In this document: piece after piece, positions 35,992-45,976 of the stretch
How the letters are laid out: each line of letters opens with the position of its first letter
Numbering within the stretch: the first letter of the stretch is position 1
Assembly: GCF_014697075.1 (NCBI RefSeq)
Contig: NZ_JACJRE010000045.1
Location: 1-63,684 of the forward strand
Source: Tolypothrix sp. FACHB-123
Lineage (GTDB): Bacteria > Cyanobacteriota > Cyanobacteriia > Cyanobacteriales > Nostocaceae
Reading direction: 5' to 3'
DNA: 63,684 nucleotides
Position numbers and translations under genes: made by a program
The notes under the pieces: generated by a model
The model's database searches: none
Seen by the model: the letters and a program-made list of their open reading frames with translations, nothing else
Told to the model about the DNA's origin: nothing

Positions 35992-37692
35992 ATGGCACTG
36001 CCTATTGTGTCTGTTCCGATGAAGAAAACCAAGAAACCATCTTTGGTGCTGACACTCTCTGTTGCTGGGTTATTGATAGGTTTAGGAAGTGCAGCATACT
36101 GGCTATTAAGTCAGGGACAATTATTTTCTCGAGATTTGCCAGTAGGTGCCACAATTATTCCTCAAGATGCCTTATTTACAGTTTCTTTAACTACAGATCC
36201 GAAACAATGGCAGCAATTGCGACAGTATGGGACAAAAGAAACTCAAGCAGAACTGGATAAGAATTTAGTGAAGCTGCGCGATCGCTTTCTCACTAATAAT
36301 GGTTATGATTTCCAAAAAGATATTCAACCTTGGGTAGGTAATGAAGTCACCTTAGCAATTCTTGCACCCCAAGCTAGTCAACCAGCTCCCAAACCAGTTT
36401 CGACTAACGCAGCAGCTGTTAGTAGCCAGCAGTCGATGGTGATGGTTCTGCCAATTAAAAACCCAGAAAAGGCGAAAAGCCTATTAGCGCAGCCGAAAAC
36501 TTTAAAACAAAGTCAATGGATCGATCGCACATATCACGGTTTCACGATTAAACAAACCGACGCTCAAACTGGGGAAACCCTTTCAGCTACAGTATTAGAT
36601 GGGCAATTCTTAATTATTACTGATAATCCTAAAGCTACAGAAAGAGCAATTGATGCTTATAAAAATAAAACTTCCTTAGCTAATACGGCAGGATTTACGG
36701 CAAATTTTCCGAAAATTGCTAATTATCAGCCTTTTGCTCAGTTTTATATCAATGTACCCACAGCTGCGAGGATAGCCGCAGCAGCACCTAACCGCCAATT
36801 ACCTGCCCAAGTTTTGGCGCAATTGCAAAATAACCAAGGCTTGGCAGGGACAATTAATTTAGAACCAGAAGGTATACGTTTAAAAGGCGTTTCTTGGCTC
36901 AACCCGAATAGTCAGCGAGTGCTGGCAGTGGAAAATAAAGCAGGCAGAATGCAAAGCCGAGTGCCAGCAGAAACCTTAATGATGCTTTCTGGCGGAAATT
37001 TACAAAGACTTTGGGATGACTATGAGAGAACATCACGAGGAAATCCCCAGTCACCAATTATTCCCGAACAATTACGAGGTGGTGTGAAATCCTTAACAAC
37101 GCTGGATTTGGATCGGGATTTGCTGCGATGGATGAAAGGCGAGTTTTCTTTATCGGTAATTCCCAACACCCCAAAAGATGTGGCAACAGCAGATTTTAGG
37201 GCTGGACTGCTGTTTATGGTACAGGCAAGCGATCGCAATTTAGCGGAAGCATCTATCAAACAGCTTGATGAAGTGATGAAAAATCAATACCAGTTCCAAA
37301 TTAAACCAGCTACGGTTGCAGGTAAACCCGTTACTAACTGGGTTGCACCTTATGGTACCTTAACGGCTACTCACGGTTGGTTAGATGGAGACATTGCTTT
37401 TTTGATAGTAGGTGCGCCAATTGCCGATAAAATCGTTCCCAGACCTAGCATGACTTTAGCTAGTACCATACCTTTTAAACAAACAGTACCGACAGAACCC
37501 AATCCCACAAACGGTCAATTTTTCCTGGATGTGGAACAAACAGCGAAAAATTTCCCCTTACCGACTTTATTTCCTAATCAACAAACTTGGCTAGCCGCCA
37601 CCCGTTCGATTGGTGTAACAACGGCTGTCAGTGATAATCGCAGCACCCGCTATGATATATTTTTCGCCCTGAAGAAAGCGGATCGTTCTTAG
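35992..37692 (+). CDS. DUF3352 domain-containing protein
   Basis: A 566-residue protein common in cyanobacteria. One N-terminal membrane segment (about 18-40) and a large extracytoplasmic domain with repeated modules, e.g. IIPQDALFTVSLTTDPKQW and PWVGNEVTLAILAP near the start. GAGG lies about ten bases upstream of the ATG at 35992; a second ATG nine codons later is possible. Function unknown; a membrane-anchored periplasmic or lumenal role is inferred. Confidence 0.85.
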   Translation: MALPIVSVPMKKTKKPSLVLTLSVAGLLIGLGSAAYWLLSQGQLFSRDLPVGATIIPQDALFTVSLTTDPKQWQQLRQYGTKETQAELDKNLVKLRDRFLTNNGYDFQKDIQPWVGNEVTLAILAPQASQPAPKPVSTNAAAVSSQQSMVMVLPIKNPEKAKSLLAQPKTLKQSQWIDRTYHGFTIKQTDAQTGETLSATVLDGQFLIITDNPKATERAIDAYKNKTSLANTAGFTANFPKIANYQPFAQFYINVPTAARIAAAAPNRQLPAQVLAQLQNNQGLAGTINLEPEGIRLKGVSWLNPNSQRVLAVENKAGRMQSRVPAETLMMLSGGNLQRLWDDYERTSRGNPQSPIIPEQLRGGVKSLTTLDLDRDLLRWMKGEFSLSVIPNTPKDVATADFRAGLLFMVQASDRNLAEASIKQLDEVMKNQYQFQIKPATVAGKPVTNWVAPYGTLTATHGWLDGDIAFLIVGAPIADKIVPRPSMTLASTIPFKQTVPTEPNPTNGQFFLDVEQTAKNFPLPTLFPNQQTWLAATRSIGVTTAVSDNRSTRYDIFFALKKADRS

Positions 37693-37757
37693 GAAGGGGA
37701 TAAGGGAAGGGGGACAAACAATTCAAAATTCAAAATTAAGAATTCTATTTGACTTTT

Positions 37758-37793
37758 GCCCAATGCCCAATGCCCAATGCCCAATGCCCAATA
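37758..37793. repeat. Heptamer repeat (CCCAATG), five units
   Basis: Five tandem CCCAATG units just upstream of the ccsA gene, preceded by the dispersed CAATTCAAAATTCAAAATT motif (37720-37740). Confidence 0.9.
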
Positions 37794-37862
37794 TAACCGC
37801 TAAACAGATAGGATCAGAACAGTCAGAATAAATATTTAAAGAATGACTGGGGAGAACACTTT

Positions 37863-38918
37863 ATGAATCTGGTTGTACTCCAGAACTGGCTGGATAATGC
37901 TTCCTTTGCTGTCTTATTCCTCACCATGTTGGTGTATTGGGTAGGGGCGGCTTTTCCGAATCTGCCGGCCTTTGCTGCTATGGGGACAGCTGGAATGGCG
38001 ATCGCAAATTTGTGTATAGCTACCTTATTAGGGGCACGATGGATAGAAGCTGGCTATTTTCCTCTCAGTAATTTGTATGAATCGCTGTTTTTCTTGACTT
38101 GGGGTATTACCGCAGTTCATCTGATTGCCGAAAATTCTAGTCGCAGTCGCTTAGTGGGAGTGGTAACAGCGCCTGTGGCGATGGGGATTACAGCTTTTGC
38201 GGCTTTAACATTACCATCGCAAATGCAAGTGGCAGAACCTTTAGTACCAGCACTCAAGTCTAATTGGCTGATGATGCACGTTAGTGTAATGATGTTAAGT
38301 TATGCGGCTTTGATGGTGGGTTCATTGCTAGCGATCGCTTTTCTCATTGTCACTCGCGGTCAAAATATCCAACTACAAGGCAGTTCTGTTGGTACTGGTG
38401 GCTATCGTAGCAATGGCTATAAGTTACGCAAAGCAGGTGAATTAGTGACTGAACCACAAGTAGCTGCGGCTGAAAATAATGGTTTTGTACGCTATGAAAG
38501 CAATAGCAATGGTAACGGTAAAACCGCAGTTTTAGATTTAGTAACTGCGCCGCAGTCGGAAACTGTCACAGATGCTGAATCCCTTTCACCCCAACGGCTG
38601 AGTTTAGCTGAAACTCTAGATAATATCAGCTATCGCATTATTGGTTTGGGATTTCCCTTACTGACAATTGGGATTATTGCCGGTGCTGTTTGGGCTAACG
38701 AAGCTTGGGGTTCTTATTGGAGTTGGGACCCTAAAGAAACTTGGGCATTAATCACTTGGTTAGTTTTCGCCGCCTACCTCCACGCCAGAATTACTCGCGG
38801 TTGGCAAGGTCGTCGTCCGGCAATTTTAGCTGCTAGTGGCTTGATTGTTGTTTGGGTTTGCTATTTGGGTGTAAATCTTTTAGGTAAAGGTTTGCATTCT
38901 TACGGTTGGTTTTTATAA
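37863..38918 (+). CDS. ccsA: Cytochrome c biogenesis protein CcsA (Ycf5 type, also called CcsB)
   Basis: A 351-residue thylakoid protein with about eight membrane helices. It carries the tryptophan-rich WWD-type motif [18 protein letters not shown] and external histidines ([17 protein letters not shown]) for haem delivery. It works with Ccs1 in the system II pathway that attaches haem to cytochromes c and f. About 75 residues between helices (roughly 168-245) are hydrophilic and low-complexity, longer than in plastid Ycf5. GGGGAGAACACTTT leads to the ATG. A hairpin terminator follows. Confidence 0.93.
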   Translation: MNLVVLQNWLDNASFAVLFLTMLVYWVGAAFPNLPAFAAMGTAGMAIANLCIATLLGARWIEAGYFPLSNLYESLFFLTWGITAVHLIAENSSRSRLVGVVTAPVAMGITAFAALTLPSQMQVAEPLVPALKSNWLMMHVSVMMLSYAALMVGSLLAIAFLIVTRGQNIQLQGSSVGTGGYRSNGYKLRKAGELVTEPQVAAAENNGFVRYESNSNGNGKTAVLDLVTAPQSETVTDAESLSPQRLSLAETLDNISYRIIGLGFPLLTIGIIAGAVWANEAWGSYWSWDPKETWALITWLVFAAYLHARITRGWQGRRPAILAASGLIVVWVCYLGVNLLGKGLHSYGWFL

Positions 38919-38924
38919 GGAATT

Positions 38925-38966
38925 TATCCCTTTCTCTGTTAGTAGAGAGAGGGATAATTAAGTTTT
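38925..38966 (+). terminator. Terminator of ccsA
   Basis: A 13-bp stem with one G-T pair (TATCCCTTTCTCT / AGAGAGAGGGATA), six-base loop, then ATTAAGTTTT. It starts six bases after the ccsA stop. Confidence 0.65.
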
Positions 38967-39047
38967 AAACGCAGAGTCACGCGGAGTCAGCGCCAAGGTA
39001 CGCAGAGTTTTGATGAGATTAAATTCTGTATTTAGTTGTTAATTAAT

Positions 39048-39668
39048 ATGGTTCAGATTCCAGTTCAGAAAATAACTTTTGCGGATTTTTTAGAACAGTA
39101 CCCTGATGGTTCTGGCATTTATGAATTGGTAAATGGAGAGATTATCAAAGTGGAACCTACTAGGGCGCATAAGAATGTCGCAAGATTTCTGATGTTGGGT
39201 TTCAATGATGAAATTAGGCGCTTAGAACTTGATTATATTGCTGATAAGGATGTGGTAGTTAGGACATTTTCTAGCACGGGTGAAGAACAAGGTAGAAACC
39301 CCGATGTGGGTGTAGTTAAAGCATCACAGTGGAATATTAATGTGCTAGCTTATGGGGCGTTAATTGATCCGATTCAATTGGCTGTAGAAGTGACTTCAAC
39401 TAATTGGGATGATGATTATATTGATAAATTAGATGAGTATCAACGCCTTGGTATTCTTGAATATTGGATTGTGGATTATTTAGCGATCGCGTCTCGTGCT
39501 TATCTGGGTAATCCTAAATTACCTACGGTGTTTGTTTATCAATTAATTGATGGACAATATCAAGTACAAAAATTTACAGGTAATGACCGAATAATCTCTG
39601 CCACTTTTCCAGAATTACAAATTACTGTTAAACAAATTATAGCTGCTAGTCAGATTCAAAAACTTTAA
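39048..39668 (+). CDS. Uma2-family PD-(D/E)XK nuclease-like protein (DUF820)
   Basis: A 206-residue protein of the Uma2/DUF820 family, highly multiplied in cyanobacteria. The fold markers are GIYELVNGEII, NPDVGVVK (active-site Asp), LAVEVTS (Glu) and GILEYWIVD. The family is nuclease-like, but roles are mostly unknown and many copies sit in mobile surroundings. A GCAGAG/GCGGAG-type dispersed repeat (38970-39010) lies upstream. ATG at 39048. Confidence 0.85.
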   Translation: MVQIPVQKITFADFLEQYPDGSGIYELVNGEIIKVEPTRAHKNVARFLMLGFNDEIRRLELDYIADKDVVVRTFSSTGEEQGRNPDVGVVKASQWNINVLAYGALIDPIQLAVEVTSTNWDDDYIDKLDEYQRLGILEYWIVDYLAIASRAYLGNPKLPTVFVYQLIDGQYQVQKFTGNDRIISATFPELQITVKQIIAASQIQKL

Positions 39669-39755
39669 TTTCAGTTGATTTATAAAGTACATATACAGCG
39701 TTTTTCAGGTAAATGAGGTATACGGGTAAGGGTACAAGAATGTTTTTATTTTTAC

Positions 39756-40826
39756 TTAAGTTTGTAGGATAAAATCTTCTGGATCTATACCCCAATTTAC
39801 CCAACTAATAGCCTCTCTTGCAGATGCTATATTTGGAGGTACGCGCAATATATGAATATTTCCTGTACTGGGACAAATCATTTTTAATAAACACATAGAT
39901 TCTAGAGATGTAGAACCACGTCGATTTATTTCTTGGTAATTATCAATTCTTAATAAAGTGTATTTTTGCCAACTATCTAACTCAATTGCACCCAATTCTT
40001 CACAAATGCGTTTGTAGCCTATACCTTGAATCAAAACTCTTCTGAGTTCTGCGTTACGTTCTTCAAGTAACCATGCTGCTTCCCATTGATTTGCAAATAC
40101 TTTACCGTATTTTTCAGGTAGTCTAACACCTTGATAAGCATAGACTTTAAAACCATCAGCATACTCTAATGCTGGTTCCCCTTCTGCGTGGAGACGGTTT
40201 TGATTGTTGAAAGATAGTTTAGTAGGGCGATCGCAAATTAAACAAGCTTCTTTATACGCATAAATTCGTCCGCAATTTTTCAGAATATTTTGGTAAATAT
40301 CCCATGTAGAATGTTTATAAAATCCCAGTTCTGAAATACAAAAATCCGACCAGCCACATTCATAACAGATACTGTCTGTTTGCATGTGACCAGATTCAAA
40401 TTCATAAGGTAGGTCATCTCCAATTTCTAGCTCTCGCATTTCTCGTTCAGAAATTTCCTCTATATTGCTTATTATTTCCCACAGTTGACGATCTGTATCA
40501 AAATCTGTTTTAAAATCCTCATTACCGATATCGTTAAACACGATACACATGAAAATTTCTCTGATTTGAGGTAAAAGATCACTATAATCTAATTCCGAAT
40601 ATGAGCCTTGAAAATAAAAGTGTTTAGCAGCAGTGTAAGGGCTATCAAAGAAAATAATCTCTGGCTCATCTTCACCAATTAAATCATAAGCAGCCTTCAC
40701 TGCCTCAGATGCTTTTTCTCTATCAATTCTCTCAGTTGACAGCGCAATTCCTCTCCACTTCTGTTGATAAACAGGAATTAAAGCTTCTTGCTCTGGAGTT
40801 AGTGTTTTAATCTCTTGATTAGACAT
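39756..40826 (-). CDS. Hypothetical protein, DUF6745-like
   Basis: A 356-residue soluble protein. The N-terminus has WRGIALSTERIDREKASEAV and a FFDSPYTAAKHFYFQ stretch; the centre has cysteines CYECGWSDFC and CLICDR that might bind a metal; the C-terminus (ILRVPPNIASAREAISWVNW) recalls the DUF6745 family. Function unknown. The ATG start is followed by a Gln/Glu-rich opening. Convergent with the Uma2 gene. Confidence 0.65.
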   Translation of the reverse strand: MSNQEIKTLTPEQEALIPVYQQKWRGIALSTERIDREKASEAVKAAYDLIGEDEPEIIFFDSPYTAAKHFYFQGSYSELDYSDLLPQIREIFMCIVFNDIGNEDFKTDFDTDRQLWEIISNIEEISEREMRELEIGDDLPYEFESGHMQTDSICYECGWSDFCISELGFYKHSTWDIYQNILKNCGRIYAYKEACLICDRPTKLSFNNQNRLHAEGEPALEYADGFKVYAYQGVRLPEKYGKVFANQWEAAWLLEERNAELRRVLIQGIGYKRICEELGAIELDSWQKYTLLRIDNYQEINRRGSTSLESMCLLKMICPSTGNIHILRVPPNIASAREAISWVNWGIDPEDFILQT

Positions 40827-40988
40827 TCTCAGCTAGAAAATCATGACTGTTCAATTTTGGCAACAGGCACATCAATATTTAATATTATTTATATACGAGT
40901 GCAGAAATAACAATTTTAGTATGCGAAATGGCTCTAAAGCACAACTACAAGCGTTTTAGATTTTTTATCAATGCATTAAAACACAACT

Positions 40989-41240
40989 TTACCACTTCAA
41001 ATAAGCAGCTTCAATTCCCTGTTCGCGCTTGATTTTACTATCTTTTTCAAACCAAGCAATTACCTGTGCTGTAGTTAAATCTTCTATAGTTACACCATAC
41101 TCTTGGGCAATATGTGTTAAAAGTTTCAGAGATGAAATTGTCAATCTTGTTAAAAATTTTTCTGAAGAAGATAACAAAGCTGCGTCTACTTTTGCTGATT
41201 CTTCCAAATTTAAAAATTGTTCTGATGGCGAATTTGTCAT
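40989..41240 (-). CDS. Small conserved hypothetical protein
   Basis: An 83-residue predicted helical protein (MTNSPSEQFLNLEESAKVDA start). The C-terminus EYGVTIEDLTTAQVIAWFEK resembles a short helical bundle. Its first codons sit in a TTTGTCATT heptamer repeat, so the exact start is uncertain. I do not recognise it. Lies 48 bp from the sufR stop-side region on the same strand. Confidence 0.45.
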   Translation of the reverse strand: MTNSPSEQFLNLEESAKVDAALLSSSEKFLTRLTISSLKLLTHIAQEYGVTIEDLTTAQVIAWFEKDSKIKREQGIEAAYLKW

Positions 41241-41308
41241 TTGTCCTTGGTCATTTGTCATTTGTTAGTTGCTTTCTTGTCCCCCTTCTAGCCCCTAGCC
41301 TCTAGCCC

Positions 41309-41989
41309 CTAGTCCCGCGCTTGAACTAAATACCCACAACGATGCTCACCGTTGATAATCCAGTGGGTGCGCTCGACTGTACAATCGGGGAGGACGGCGG
41401 CGAACATTTCTAGTTCATGACCGCAAACGCTAGGAAAAGATTCGGCAACATTAGAAATAGCACATTTATGCTCGATGAAGAGAAAGCGATCGCTCTTTGT
41501 GGAATCATCAGGCTCTACAGCATGATACTCCGCCATGAAGCCTTCTGCTTTTCTAAATTCTACTAAATGGGCGACACGTTCTTTTAAGGAACCGTTACCG
41601 AGGCGATCGCGATATTCTTGGGCTTTGCGTTCCCATTGTTTTTGTAAAATGTTCTTAACTTGGTCTTTGCCTACCGTTTCTGCTAAAGTATCAAGCAGGG
41701 AAACAGCAAAATTTCCGTAACTATCACCCAAGCGATCGCTATCTTGACGATACAGGCGATCGCGTCCTCTAGAACTCAGTTGATATACATGCTGCGGTCT
41801 CCCCATCCCCGCTTGTACCATTGTTGAATATAAAATTAACTCTTCCGCCTCTAAATCCTTAAGATGGCGGCGAATCGCTTGGGGGCTAATATCCAACTCT
41901 TCGGCTAGCTCAAAAGCGGTGGCTTGTGAGTGTTTCAGGAGATACTCTAGAATATCTTGCTTCGTTGAGGACTGGTGGGTAGTCGTCAT
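41309..41989 (-). CDS. sufR: Iron-sulfur cluster biosynthesis transcriptional repressor SufR
   Basis: A 226-residue regulator. An N-terminal winged helix-turn-helix (TKQDILEYLLKHSQATAFEL, SPQAIRRHL) is followed by a C-terminal domain with the exact SufR cysteine pattern CX12CX13CX14C (KCAISN...SVCGH...PDCTV...HRCGY), which ligates a [4Fe-4S] cluster. Cluster-bearing SufR represses sufBCDS. Divergent from sufB, with two palindromic operators between. ATG start. Confidence 0.97.
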   Translation of the reverse strand: MTTTHQSSTKQDILEYLLKHSQATAFELAEELDISPQAIRRHLKDLEAEELILYSTMVQAGMGRPQHVYQLSSRGRDRLYRQDSDRLGDSYGNFAVSLLDTLAETVGKDQVKNILQKQWERKAQEYRDRLGNGSLKERVAHLVEFRKAEGFMAEYHAVEPDDSTKSDRFLFIEHKCAISNVAESFPSVCGHELEMFAAVLPDCTVERTHWIINGEHRCGYLVQARD

Positions 41990-42045
41990 TTCTTTGCTAG
42001 ACGCTGCGCGAACGTCCCAAAAAATTTATTTGAAAATTTGACTTT

Positions 42046-42060
42046 AACAACATTGTTGTT
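42046..42060. promoter_or_regulatory. SufR operator 1 (palindrome)
   Basis: AACAACA-T-TGTTGTT, a perfect palindrome around one base. It contains CAAC-N3-GTTG, a half-spaced variant of the SufR consensus CAAC-N6-GTTG. Confidence 0.7.
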
Positions 42061-42089
42061 GTTAATCTAGCGTAAAATGAAGATAAGTT

Positions 42090-42109
42090 AAACAACAAGG
42101 ATGTTGTTT
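42090..42109. promoter_or_regulatory. SufR operator 2 (CAAC-N6-GTTG)
   Basis: AAACAACA-AGGA-TGTTGTTT: 8-bp perfect arms around four bases. It contains CAAC-N6-GTTG exactly, the published SufR site. It lies between sufR and sufB and can control both. Confidence 0.88.
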
Positions 42110-42233
42110 TAGTCTTCATCCTTATTCTAACAGCCGTGTAACCACTCTGTAACCCCAGATGGGAATCGGCTACAAAACCAAGCCCGTCTCCCATCCTTAA
42201 AGAGATTTTCACGAACACGAGAGATTACTACCG

Positions 42234-43673
42234 ATGAGCGCCACTGTCAAAACCTTAGTCAACCAACCTTACAAGTACGGCTTTGTCACTGATATTGAGG
42301 CCGACACTATTCCGCGTGGACTAAACGAGGACGTTATCCGCTTGATCTCCGCCAAGAAGAACGAGCCGGAATTCATGCTGGAGTTTCGCCTCAGAGCGTA
42401 TCGCCAGTGGCTGAAAATGACAGAACCAACTTGGCCTAACGTCAAGTATCCCCCCATAAATTATCAGGATATCATCTACTATTCCGCGCCGAAACAGAAA
42501 AAACAAAAGCTGGAAAGTTTGGATGAGGTAGATCCCACTTTACTAGAAACCTTTGAAAAGCTAGGTATCCCCCTAACTGAACAAAAGCGTCTAGCAAATG
42601 TCGCCGTTGATGCAATTTTTGATAGCGTTTCCATCGCTACTACATTTAAGGAAAAGCTAGCTAAAGATGGCGTAATTTTCTGCTCCATTTCCGAAGCATT
42701 GCAGGAACACCCAGAACTGATCAAAAAATATCTGGGTAGTGTGGTTCCGGTAGCTGATAATTACTTTGCGGCTTTGAATGCTGCTGTATTTAGCGATGGT
42801 TCTTTTGTCTATATTCCTAAAGGCGTAAAATGCCCAATGGAACTGTCTACCTACTTCCGCATCAACTCTGGTGATACTGGACAATTTGAGCGCACGTTGA
42901 TTGTGGCTGAAGAAGGTAGCTATGTTTCCTACTTAGAAGGTTGTACAGCACCAATGTATGACAGCAACCAACTTCATGCGGCTGTTGTGGAATTGGTAGC
43001 TTTAGATAACGCGGAAATTAAATATTCCACAGTGCAAAACTGGTACGCTGGTGATGCTAACGGCAAAGGTGGGATTTATAACTTTGTTACCAAGCGCGGT
43101 TTGTGTCAAGGTGTGAATTCTAAGATTTCCTGGACGCAAGTAGAAACAGGTTCAGCAATTACTTGGAAGTATCCTAGCTGCGTCTTGGTTGGTGATAACT
43201 CTGTGGGTGAATTTTACTCGGTGGCGCTGACAAATAATATGCAGCAAGCTGACACAGGTACCAAGATGATTCATATTGGTAAAAATACTCGCAGCACAAT
43301 TATTTCTAAGGGTATCTCTGCTGGTAACTCTAATAACAGCTATCGCGGTTTGGTAAAAGTTAATCCGAAAGCTGAAGGCGCGAGAAACTATTCTCAGTGC
43401 GACTCGATGCTAATTGGCGATAATGCCCATGCCAATACTTTCCCTTATATTCAGGTACAAAATAATACTGCGAAAGTAGAGCATGAAGCTTCTACATCGA
43501 AGATTGGTGAAGATCAGCTATTCTACTTTGCGCAACGAGGTATTTCCCCAGAAGACGCTATTTCGATGATGATTAGCGGCTTCTGTAAGGATGTATTTAA
43601 TCAGTTACCAATGGAATTTGCGGTGGAAGCTGATAAATTATTGAGCCTGAAGTTGGAAGGTTCAGTTGGATAA
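42234..43673 (+). CDS. sufB: Fe-S cluster assembly scaffold SufB
   Basis: A 479-residue SufB, with full-length family motifs: [20 protein letters not shown] start, [35 protein letters not shown], and [20 protein letters not shown] near the end. It forms the SufBCD complex with SufC and SufD and receives sulfur from SufS. First gene of the operon, 245 bp from sufR. ATG start. Confidence 0.98.
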   Translation: MSATVKTLVNQPYKYGFVTDIEADTIPRGLNEDVIRLISAKKNEPEFMLEFRLRAYRQWLKMTEPTWPNVKYPPINYQDIIYYSAPKQKKQKLESLDEVDPTLLETFEKLGIPLTEQKRLANVAVDAIFDSVSIATTFKEKLAKDGVIFCSISEALQEHPELIKKYLGSVVPVADNYFAALNAAVFSDGSFVYIPKGVKCPMELSTYFRINSGDTGQFERTLIVAEEGSYVSYLEGCTAPMYDSNQLHAAVVELVALDNAEIKYSTVQNWYAGDANGKGGIYNFVTKRGLCQGVNSKISWTQVETGSAITWKYPSCVLVGDNSVGEFYSVALTNNMQQADTGTKMIHIGKNTRSTIISKGISAGNSNNSYRGLVKVNPKAEGARNYSQCDSMLIGDNAHANTFPYIQVQNNTAKVEHEASTSKIGEDQLFYFAQRGISPEDAISMMISGFCKDVFNQLPMEFAVEADKLLSLKLEGSVG

Positions 43674-43813
43674 TCTAGATAATTTACCTTCGTTTCTTCG
43701 TGTCTTTGTGGTTAAAAAATATTAACGAACCGCGAAGGCGCGTTCACGAAGTGTCTCGAAGAGAAGAGCGCAAAGAAAGAAAGAGAGAGAGAAGAGAGAG
43801 AAGTAGAGAGAAC

Positions 43814-44602
43814 ATGATTATTGAAAATAGTGAAGTTGTGCTGTCAGTTAAAGATCTGACAGCTACAGTTGATGAAACGCCGATTCTTAAAGGTGTAAAT
43901 CTGGAAGTTCGTGCCGGCGAAATTCATGCGATTATGGGGCCGAATGGTTCTGGTAAAAGTACCTTTTCTAAGGTTTTAGCAGGACATCCAGCATATCAGG
44001 TGACTGGTGGCGAGGTAATTTTTCAAGGACAAAATCTGCTGGAATTGGAACCAGAAGAACGGGCGAGAACTGGTGTATTTTTAGCGTTTCAATATCCTTT
44101 AGAAATTCCTGGCGTCAGCAATTTAGATTTCTTGCGGGTGGCTTATAATTCTCGCCGCAAAGCACAGGGTTTAGAAGAATTGGATGCTTTTGATTTTGAC
44201 GATTTGGTAGAGTCAAAGTTGGAAGTGGTGAAGATGAATCCATCTTTCCTCAACCGCAGTGTGAATGAAGGGTTTTCTGGTGGTGAGAAAAAGCGCAATG
44301 AAATTTTGCAAATGGCGCTGCTAGAACCGAAGTTAGCAATTTTGGATGAAACCGATTCTGGTTTGGATATTGATGCGCTGAGAATTGTGGCGAATGGGGT
44401 AAATCAATTAGCTAGTCCAGAAAATGCCACGATCATGATTACCCACTACCAGCGGTTACTCGACTATATTGTGCCCGACTTTGTCCATGTGATGGCGCAT
44501 GGGCGGATTCTCACCAGCGGTGGTAAGGAATTGGCGCTAGAGTTGGAATCTCGCGGTTATGACTGGATTTTGGAAGAAGCTGCGGTTGAGGTGGGTGTGT
44601 AA
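43814..44602 (+). CDS. sufC: Fe-S cluster assembly ATPase SufC
   Basis: A 262-residue ABC-type ATPase. Walker A is GPNGSGKST, the signature SGGEKKR and Walker [13 protein letters not shown]. The start at 43814 ([15 protein letters not shown]) is set by homology to SufC; upstream the frame stays open through a purine-rich GAAGAGA repeat that is not expected to be coding. Stop and next start overlap as TAATG. Confidence 0.97.
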   Translation: MIIENSEVVLSVKDLTATVDETPILKGVNLEVRAGEIHAIMGPNGSGKSTFSKVLAGHPAYQVTGGEVIFQGQNLLELEPEERARTGVFLAFQYPLEIPGVSNLDFLRVAYNSRRKAQGLEELDAFDFDDLVESKLEVVKMNPSFLNRSVNEGFSGGEKKRNEILQMALLEPKLAILDETDSGLDIDALRIVANGVNQLASPENATIMITHYQRLLDYIVPDFVHVMAHGRILTSGGKELALELESRGYDWILEEAAVEVGV

Positions 44603-45948
44603 TGACTATTCAAGTTTCTCCCAGTTCGATTGCTAATTTGTTGGATAAGGATGAGGATTTAACTGGGTTATTAGCACAGGTAACTACCCAAAAAGCAGCA
44701 GGTTGGTTAGAAGATTTACGTCAAGGCGCTGCTGATGGGGTACGTCATGCGAATATCCCTACCACCCGCGAGGAAGAATGGCGCTTTACTGATTTGTCAG
44801 GGTTGCGCAAGGTGGAATTTCAGCTAGGGAAGCAAGTTTCGACTGATATTTCTGGGTTTGCTTTACCAGAAGCGGCGAATAGTCGCTTGGTGTTTGTTAA
44901 TGGTGTGTATGCGCCAGAGTTGTCGGCTATTGATTTACCTCCGGGTGTGGTTGTCGGGAATTTGACAGCTTTGTCGGATGAGGTACAGGCAGGGATTAGC
45001 AAGTATTTGGCTAAAACTGAGGGTGCGCAAGAGGTTTTTACGGCGCTGAATACTGCTGGCTTGGCTGATGTAGCAGTGGTATTGGTGAGAAAGAATGTAG
45101 TATTTAAAACACCAATTCATTTGTTGTTTGTTGCTGTTGCTGGGGAAGAAGCGACGATTTCCCAACCACGTTGTTTGGTGGTGGCGGAAAGTGGTTCCCA
45201 GGTGACTTTGGTGGAAGAGTATACGAACCGCAAAGGCGCAAAGAACACGAAGGAAGAGGAGGAAGTTTATTTTACGAATGCGGTGACGGAGATTTGGGTG
45301 GCTGAAAATGCCGAAGTGACTCACACTAGGGTTGAGCGGGAAGGTGCAGAGGCTTTTCATGTTGGGAAGACTGCGATCGCTCAGGCGCGTGATAGTCGGT
45401 ATACTTGTAACGCGATTAGTTTTGGTGGGAAGCTGTCACGCCATAATTTAGAGGTTTTGCAAACTGGCGAACAAACGGAAACCACTCTCAACGGGTTGAC
45501 GATGATTTTTGGGAATCAGTTAGCTGATACTCATAGTGCGATCGCTCTGAATCATCCCTATGGTAAAAGTGAACAGTTGCATAAGTGTATTGTAGGCGAT
45601 CGCGCTCATGCAGTATTTAACGGTAAGGTTTTTGTCCCCAAGCCAGCACAGCTAACAAACGCAGCCCAATTAAACCGGAATTTGCTACTATCATCGAAAG
45701 CGAGAGTTGATACCAAACCTCAACTGGAAATTACCGCAGATAATGTGAAGTGCGCTCACGGTGCTACTGTTAGCCAGTTAGAGGATGATGAAATATTCTA
45801 TCTCCAAAGTCGGGGCATTGATGAAAATGCCGCCCGGAACTTATTAATTAACGCTTTTGCTGCGGAAATCATCAATAAAATACCCGTTGCTTCCCTGCGA
45901 GAAATTCTTTTAACCACAGTCAATAGTCTCAAGCCATCTAATGACTAA
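44602..45948 (+). CDS. sufD: Fe-S cluster assembly protein SufD
   Basis: A 448-residue SufD. Family parts include TTREEEWRFTDLSGLRKVEF, GEQTETTLNGLTMIFG, the conserved CIVGDRAHAVFNGKVFVPKP and DDEIFYLQSRGIDENAARNLLINAF. Residues around 208-222 (NRKGAKNTKEEEEV) are encoded by a copy of a dispersed AACCGCAAAGGCGCAAAGAA-type repeat and appear to be an in-frame insertion. Overlaps sufC by TAATG. Ends at the border of a TGACAAA heptamer array. Confidence 0.97.
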   Translation: MTIQVSPSSIANLLDKDEDLTGLLAQVTTQKAAGWLEDLRQGAADGVRHANIPTTREEEWRFTDLSGLRKVEFQLGKQVSTDISGFALPEAANSRLVFVNGVYAPELSAIDLPPGVVVGNLTALSDEVQAGISKYLAKTEGAQEVFTALNTAGLADVAVVLVRKNVVFKTPIHLLFVAVAGEEATISQPRCLVVAESGSQVTLVEEYTNRKGAKNTKEEEEVYFTNAVTEIWVAENAEVTHTRVEREGAEAFHVGKTAIAQARDSRYTCNAISFGGKLSRHNLEVLQTGEQTETTLNGLTMIFGNQLADTHSAIALNHPYGKSEQLHKCIVGDRAHAVFNGKVFVPKPAQLTNAAQLNRNLLLSSKARVDTKPQLEITADNVKCAHGATVSQLEDDEIFYLQSRGIDENAARNLLINAFAAEIINKIPVASLREILLTTVNSLKPSND

Positions 45949-45976
45949 TGACAAATGACAAATGACTAATTACCAA
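45940..45976. repeat. Heptamer repeat (AATGACA/AATGACT) between sufD and sufS
   Basis: Tandem AATGACT/AATGACA units run from the last sufD codons to the sufS start codon. Confidence 0.85.

Noticed and set aside
35799-36032. 77-codon minus-strand frame overlapping the DUF3352 start
   Set aside because: It is partly antisense to the real gene and has no supporting signals.
43700-43813. Upstream in-frame extension of SufC (38 residues, Arg/Glu-rich)
   Set aside because: It consists of purine-rich dispersed repeat sequence; the family starts at [10 protein letters not shown].
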